Below are positions 58,338 through 64,000 of a DNA stretch of 64,000 nucleotides, piece after piece (position 1 is the first letter of the stretch; every line of letters begins with the position of its first letter). This stretch comes from Blumeriella jaapii (taxonomy: Eukaryota > Ascomycota > Leotiomycetes > Helotiales > Drepanopezizaceae). The stretch spans positions 992,001-1,056,000 of the forward strand of contig VWND01000069.1 in the NCBI GenBank assembly GCA_009599575.1. The letters run 5' to 3'. Under the pieces are notes generated by a model. The model was not told where the DNA came from and made no database searches. It worked only from the letters and a program-made list of their open reading frames with translations. A program made the translations under genes and the position numbers.

Positions 58338-59497
58338 CGCTAATATTATAAGCGAGAGAATTTTGGTGGTTACCAACGTTGGTGACCAGTCTTGGCAGAC
58401 CCTGGTGACCAAAGAAAGTTGGTCACCAGGTCGGTTTTTTCGCAAAAATTATTCGATTTGAAAAATAAAATTATATTCGTATTCAGCTTATTAATTAATT
58501 ATCTTTTGTACGCAAAAGCTTATAAATACGATTAATAAATTAAAAAGTTGTAATAACCCCCCCCTCTAACCCTAATCTTGGCAGACCCTGGTAACCGACT
58601 TTCTTTGGTCACCAGGTCGGTTTTTTCGCAAAAATTATTCGATTTGAAAAATAAAATTATATTCGTATTCAGCTTACTAATTAATAATCTTTTGTACGCA
58701 AAAGCTTATAAATACGATTAATAAATTAAAAAGTTGTAATAACCCCCCCCTCTAACCCTAATCTTGGCAGACCCTGGTAACCGACTTTCTTTGGTCACCA
58801 GGTCGGTTTTTTCGCAAAAATTATTCGATTTTAAAAATAAATTTATATTTGTATTCAACTTATTAATTATTAATCTTTTATACGCAAAAGCTTATAAATA
58901 CGATTAATAAATTAAAAAGTTGTAATAACCCCCCCTTCTAATCCTAATCTTGGCAGACCCTGGTAACCGACTTTCTTTGGTCACCAGGTCGGTTTTTTTT
59001 CGCAAAAATTATTCGATTTTAAAAATAAAATTATATTTGTATTCAACTTATTAATTATTAATCTTTTATACGCAAAAGCTTATAAATACGATTAATAAAT
59101 TAAAAAGTTGTAATAACCCCCCTTTCTAACCCTAATCTTGGCAGACCCTGGTAACCGACTTTCTTTGGTCACCAGGTCGTTTTTTTTCGCAAAAATTATT
59201 CGATTTTAAAAATAAATTTATATTTGTATTTAACTTATTAATTATTAATCTTTTATGCGCAAAAGCTTATAAATACGATTAATAAATTAAAAAGTTGTAT
59301 ATAACCCCCCCTTCTAACCCTAATCTTGGCAGACCCTGGTACCCGACTTTTTTTGGTCACTAAATCGGTTTTTTTTCGCAAGAATTTTTCGATTTTAAAA
59401 ATAAAATTAAATTCGTATTTAGCTTACAAATTATTAATATTTTATAGGCAAAAGCTTATAAATATTATTAATTAATAATAACGTTATTTAAGTCTCT
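58338..59497 (+). repeat. Tandem array of ~186-188-bp units (block 2)
   Basis: Six units with the CAGACCCTGG anchor at 58396, 58582, 58768, 58954, 59142 and 59330. Collinear with 44498-45640. The first unit differs in that its 30-bp hairpin (58401-58430) is the exact reverse complement of the block 1 one. Most units keep CTAACCCTAA. Ends directly in the 206-bp array at a CTAC microhomology. Confidence 0.92.
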
Positions 59498-61140
59498 ACG
59501 AATTAACGCACGGACCAAAAATAACTTGGCTCCAAAGCCTAATTCTACAGCCTGCGGTATTCGTATTTACTAGTAAAACACCAGCCCATTTCTTAATAGA
59601 ATCGTTCAATTCTTTTTATATTTGGGTTATTAATATTAAAACTTATTTAATTCTTTTTATTTTGTACAATTCGATCTATTACTAATCGCAATGCAAACGT
59701 TCTACGAATTAAAGCACGGACCAAGAATAACTTGGCTCCAAAGCCTAATTCTACAGCCTGCGGTATTCGTATTTACTAGTAAAACACCAGCCCATTTCTT
59801 AATAAAATCGTTCAATTCTTTTTATATTTGGGTTATTAATATTAAAACTTATTTAATTCTTTTTATTTTGTACAATTCGATCTATTACTAATCGCAATGC
59901 AAACGTTCTACGAATTAACGCACGGACCAAGAATAACTTGGCTTCAAAGCCTAATTCTATAGCCTGCGGTATTCGTATTTATTAGTAAAACACCAGCCCA
60001 TTTCTTAATAGAATCGTTCAATTCTTTTTATATTTGGGTTATTAATATTAAAACTTATTTAATTCGTTTTATTTCATACAATTCGATTTATTATTAATCG
60101 CAATGCAAGCGTTCTACGAACTGACGCACGGGCCATAAAAAGCTTGGCTCCAAAGCCTAATTCTACAGCCTGCGGTATTCGTATTTACTAGTAAAACACC
60201 AGCCCATTTCTTAATAAAATCGTTCAATTCTTTTTATATTTGGGTTATTAATATTAAAACTTATTTAATTCTTTTTATTTCATACAATTCGATTTATTAC
60301 TAATCGCAATGCAAACGTTCTACGAATTAACGCACGGACCAAGAATAACTTGGCTCCAAAGCCTAATTCTACAGCCTGCGGTATTCGTATTTACTAGTAA
60401 AACACCAGCCCATTTCTTAATAAAATCGTTCAATTCTTTTTATATTTGGGTTATTAATATTAAAAGTTATTTAATTCTTTTTATTTTGTACAATTCGATT
60501 TATTATTAATCGCAATGCAAGCGTTTTACGAACTGACGCACGGACCAAAAATAGCTTGGCTCCAAAGCCTAATTCTACAGCCTGCGGTATTCGTATTTAC
60601 TAGTAAAACACCAGCCCATTTCTTAATAAAATCGTTTCAATTCTTTTTATATTTGGGTTATTAATATTAAAACTTATTTAATTCTTTTTATTTTATAAAA
60701 TTCGATTTATTATTAATCGCAATGCAAGCGTTTTACGAACTTACGCACGAACCAAAAATAGCTTGGCTCCAAAGCCTAATTCTACAGCCTGCGGTATTCG
60801 TATTTACTAGTAAAACACCAGCCCATTTCTTAATAAAATCGTTCAATTCTTTTTATATTTGGGTTATTAATATTAAAACTTATTTAATTCTTTTTATTTT
60901 ATATAATTCGATTTATTATTAATCGCAATGCAAGCGTTTTACGAACTGACGCACGGACCAAGAATAGCTTGGCTCCAAAGCCTAATGCTACAGCCTGCGG
61001 TATTCGTATTTACTAGTAAAATACCAGCCCATTTTTTAATAGAATCGTATAATTCTTTTTATATTTGGGTTATTAATATTAAAACTTATTTAATTTTTTT
61101 ATTTTATACAATTCGATTTATTATTAATCGTAATGCAAAC
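59498..61140 (+). repeat. Tandem array of ~206-bp units (block 2)
   Basis: One partial and seven full units; ATG anchors at 59691, 59897, 60103, 60309, 60515, 60722, 60928 and 61133. The array starts inside a unit (CTACGAATTAACGCACGG) and lacks the block 1 spacer. Four units keep a 66-codon frame or a longer one; others have stops. Confidence 0.92.
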
Positions 61141-61542
61141 GTTCAGAAAATCGTGCACGGTCGCAAAATTTAACTTTCGCTTAAACCCATATTCGCCTAA
61201 TCTCACACACGCACAAAATAAACTTTAAAAAATTATATACTTTATATAACCTAGTCGTTCGTATGCTTTCGGAACAAAAGTCCTAAAGCATTTATAGTGT
61301 AATAGTTGATGGTTTCTGTAGGTTCAATTCCTTCGTTACCCTATTAAAAACCCGTAAAACCACGGGAAAAGGATTGCCAGGCGTTCTGCCTTAATGCTCC
61401 GCCATTCTACTTATAAAATCTAGTTGCATGCAAATTCTATAGCTCCGGCCCGTGAATTGTCCTACGGAGTCTTATATATATGGTGAATAAATATAAGTCG
61501 GTGTATCAGTCTGCTCTTTGCTGTAAGTGTCTTTTTTATAAT
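61141..61542 (+). other. Unique segment with Pol III-like boxes (block 2)
   Basis: Copy of 48076-48454. B-box GGTTCAATTCC (61321-61331) fits the eukaryotic consensus; the A-box is weaker, TAGTGTAATAG (61295-61305). The first hairpin is kept (CCCGT...ACGGG); the second is weakened (CCCGTG against CTACGG). Confidence 0.4.
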
Positions 61543-61680
61543 TTAATTTAATTAATTAAAATTTTCGAATAATTTAATTAATTAAAGTTTTCGAATAATT
61601 TATTTAATTAAAGTTTTCGAATAATTTATTTAATTAAAATTATCGTTGCTATAGGCTACGCGAAAACTTTAATTAAAGTT
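61543..61680. repeat. 26-bp tandem repeats (block 2)
   Basis: Same unit as 48455-48606, one copy shorter in part. Confidence 0.85.
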
Positions 61681-61706
61681 TTGAAAATTTTTCAAAACCA
61701 CACCAC

Positions 61707-61872
61707 CCAAATTATCAAAACTCCCAAAACCCCCCTTCAAAACCCCCAAAACCACCAAAACCTCCAAAACCTCCAAAACCCTCAAAACTATCAAAACTAC
61801 CAAAACTTCCAAAACTCCCAAAACTCCCAAAACTTCAAAAACTTCAAAAACTTCAAAAACTTCAAAAAAACC
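61707..61872. repeat. CCNAAAAC-type minisatellite (block 2)
   Basis: Same 9-bp theme as block 1. Here it is in frame with the helicase: the frame from ATG 61681 reads (QN[PLHYFS])n and then continues through 61942 without a stop. Confidence 0.85.
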
Positions 61873-61941
61873 TCTAAAAAAACTTATTCTTATTTTCTTC
61901 GAATTTCTTCGATTATACGATTTTTTTTAAAAAAATTCGAT

Positions 61942-64000
61942 ATGTCAAACATTCAAGTATTTTCTATTCTTTTGATAAACAGCGCTAATATTTATTATTT
62001 TAGTAACTTTCGTACTACTAACGATTTAAATCCTAAACAAGCGTTTCAAGATTTATTTAATTTTCAATTTTTATTTTATTATATAAATTTTGAATTATTG
62101 CTTTGTTTGTTTTGTAATTCATTTATTACTGGATTTGAACAATATATACGTAAAAACCATTTCCATTTAATTTCAAAAAACGATCGAAATAAATTAATTA
62201 AACAAGGCTTAATTATTTATTAATCGTTAAAAATCGAATCTTTGAAAAACAGTTTAAAATTAATACGACTTTTTTCATTAAAATTCGATTTAAAACCTTT
62301 TCCAGAATTCGAAATATCGCAAAACAATTTTAAATGCGATTTTTGTTTTTTAATTTTAGCAAATCGTATAAATATCAAAAAACATATTAAAAAAATTCAT
62401 ACAAATGAAATCGAAATTATTATTGCAAATAATATTAATAAATATTATTCAATTGTAACTATTTAATCATTTGAAAAAAATAAATAGTATTTCGAAGTTA
62501 AACAAATTGATAATTTAGTAAACGAAATCGAAAATAATATTTATTCTAATGAAATTTCAGAAGATTTACCATCTGATTTGTTAATAGCTTAAAATTTATT
62601 AATCGAAAAATTAAATTTAAAAGAATCTTTATTCTACGAAAATTTAAATTCGTTTAAAATAAATCTTAGCGATAATTTAACCAATTTTCAAGCAAAAACT
62701 CGATATGCTGAATTTATTCAAAATTATAAGCCGCAAAAATTATACGATTTATATAAATTATATAATCAAAATAAAAACGACGAATTAATTAAATTTATAA
62801 TCGATAATATTTAAGAAATTCTTTATTTAAGTTTAAATAAAATTACTTGGATAAATAAAAGTCATTTAAATATTTTAAATAGTTTTAAGCCTAATAAAAT
62901 AGGTAATAAAAAATTTAAAATATTATTTACATCGAAATCTCGCGTCGATTATTTTGCTTTTTTTAATAATTTTATTACTTTTTTCTTTCGTAATTATAAT
63001 TTAAAATTATATAAAACTAGTAAACCGATTTTTAAAATCGATACAAAACTAGAAGAAAAAATTAACGATTTATTATTATAAGCGATTAATTATATAAACG
63101 ATCCAAAAATTGAAGTTTCATCGAAAGATTTCACAAAAACTATTAATCGAAATATAAATAAAGCTTATAATAATCGAATTTTAATCAACGATTTATCGAG
63201 TGATAATTCTGAAATTGAATTCGATAATTCTATAAGCAATAAATCTATATTATCGGATAATAGCAATTCAAGTAATATTAGTAATAATAGCAATACTTCG
63301 AATAATTCTTGGTCTTTTGAAAGATTATTAAACGTAGATACAGAGCAAAATTCTTATATTTCATTTTTAAAAAAATATAAAAATTCTGAAACTGATCGTA
63401 ATCCTTTGTTAATCGAATTTCAAAAATTATTAAATAATATTATTTTTGAAATTTTAATTCAAAAACAAGATTTAAATATATTCGAAAGTCCTATTAACGC
63501 TTATTTTGCAATTAAAAGTTTAAGATCTAATTTTACTTTACAAGATATTTTAGATTTATCTGGCTATTATTTTAAATTTATATATTGCTCGCAATTAATA
63601 TTTTTAAATAAAACTATAAATATTCTTGTTTGTAATTCTCAAAGTAATTTAAATAATATTTTAACTAAATTAATAAATAATTTTTTTAAAAATAATTCGA
63701 ATACTGCATTAAGCGAATTGCTATTACACCGATCGTTTTGTTTTATTATAAATAAAAATCTTTCAAGCAATAGCAATGTTACAATTCATAATTTGACTGA
63801 AAATACAATTAATTATAAAAACGTTGTTTTAAGTATTAACAATTTGCGATTTGTATTTAAAAAATTAATTTTAGAAACCGAGCAAATATTAAAAAACGAT
63901 CTTATTTTTAATATTTCAGAAAGCGAATATAATTATATTACGTTAAATAATTTTGCAAAATACGAAGATCGTAATAATACGACGCTTTTTTTATCTTTTA
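61942..64000 (+). pseudogene. Telomere-linked RecQ-type helicase, N-terminal part, cut by window edge
   Basis: Second copy, offset 13088 bp from block 1, covering codons 1 to about 686; helicase motifs lie beyond the window. The same phase is kept. The frame may start further upstream at ATG 61681, which reads through the minisatellite. First stops here are at about 62221 and 62464, while block 1 is open to 49501, so the two copies decayed independently. The finger is better preserved: CDFC...HIKKIH (62335-62400). This C2H2-like stretch resembles the small finger domain found in fungal RecQ-like proteins; assignment by motif only. Confidence 0.8.

Overview
The window looks like subtelomeric, transposon-packed DNA from a filamentous ascomycete (Pezizomycotina-type fungus). 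I see no intact host gene. The sequence is very AT-rich. Almost every recognisable protein is a Ty3/gypsy or Ty1/copia retrotransposon relic, or a telomere-linked RecQ-type helicase. The relics carry substitutions typical of repeat-induced point mutation (RIP): CAA/CAG codons became stops, Asp became Asn, and Cys and His became Tyr. Remaining cytosines sit mostly in CpG or GpC contexts. I do not name a species.

Left part (1-14388): about 1.4 kb of unassigned AT-rich DNA, a less mutated LTR-like piece, a Ty1/copia gag-protease relic on the minus strand, and then a complete 11.3 kb Ty3/gypsy element, family A (3102-14388, minus strand). A has 267-bp LTRs and a large unidentified region between integrase and the 3' LTR.

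Middle (14389-38951): an unassigned flank, a 203-bp LTR-like segment, and a mosaic of broken copies. These are B2 (minus), B3 (plus) and B4 (minus) of a second Ty3/gypsy family, B; a truncated A2 (minus); an inverted A3 end (plus); and a complete 6.5 kb B1 (32487-38951, minus) with chromodomain-type integrase. Family B LTRs and leaders contain a 10-nt complementarity that suggests self-priming of reverse transcription.

Right part (38952-64000): a third Ty3/gypsy relic, C (plus strand, chromodomain), abuts a composite subtelomeric block that occurs twice in direct orientation, starting at 44498 and 58338. Each block has a ~186-bp tandem array carrying CTAACCCTAA and hairpins, a ~206-bp tandem array, a unique segment with Pol III-like boxes and hairpins, 26-bp repeats, a CCNAAAAC-type minisatellite, and a helicase pseudogene read in one frame (1545 codons in block 1, cut by the window edge in block 2). 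A microsatellite and two broken B elements in opposite orientation separate the blocks. Both large tandem arrays keep CpA-rich sequence and look largely spared by RIP.

As a whole, the genes do not form a pathway. The window is a graveyard of nested retroelements plus a duplicated, probably telomere-derived helicase/satellite block.
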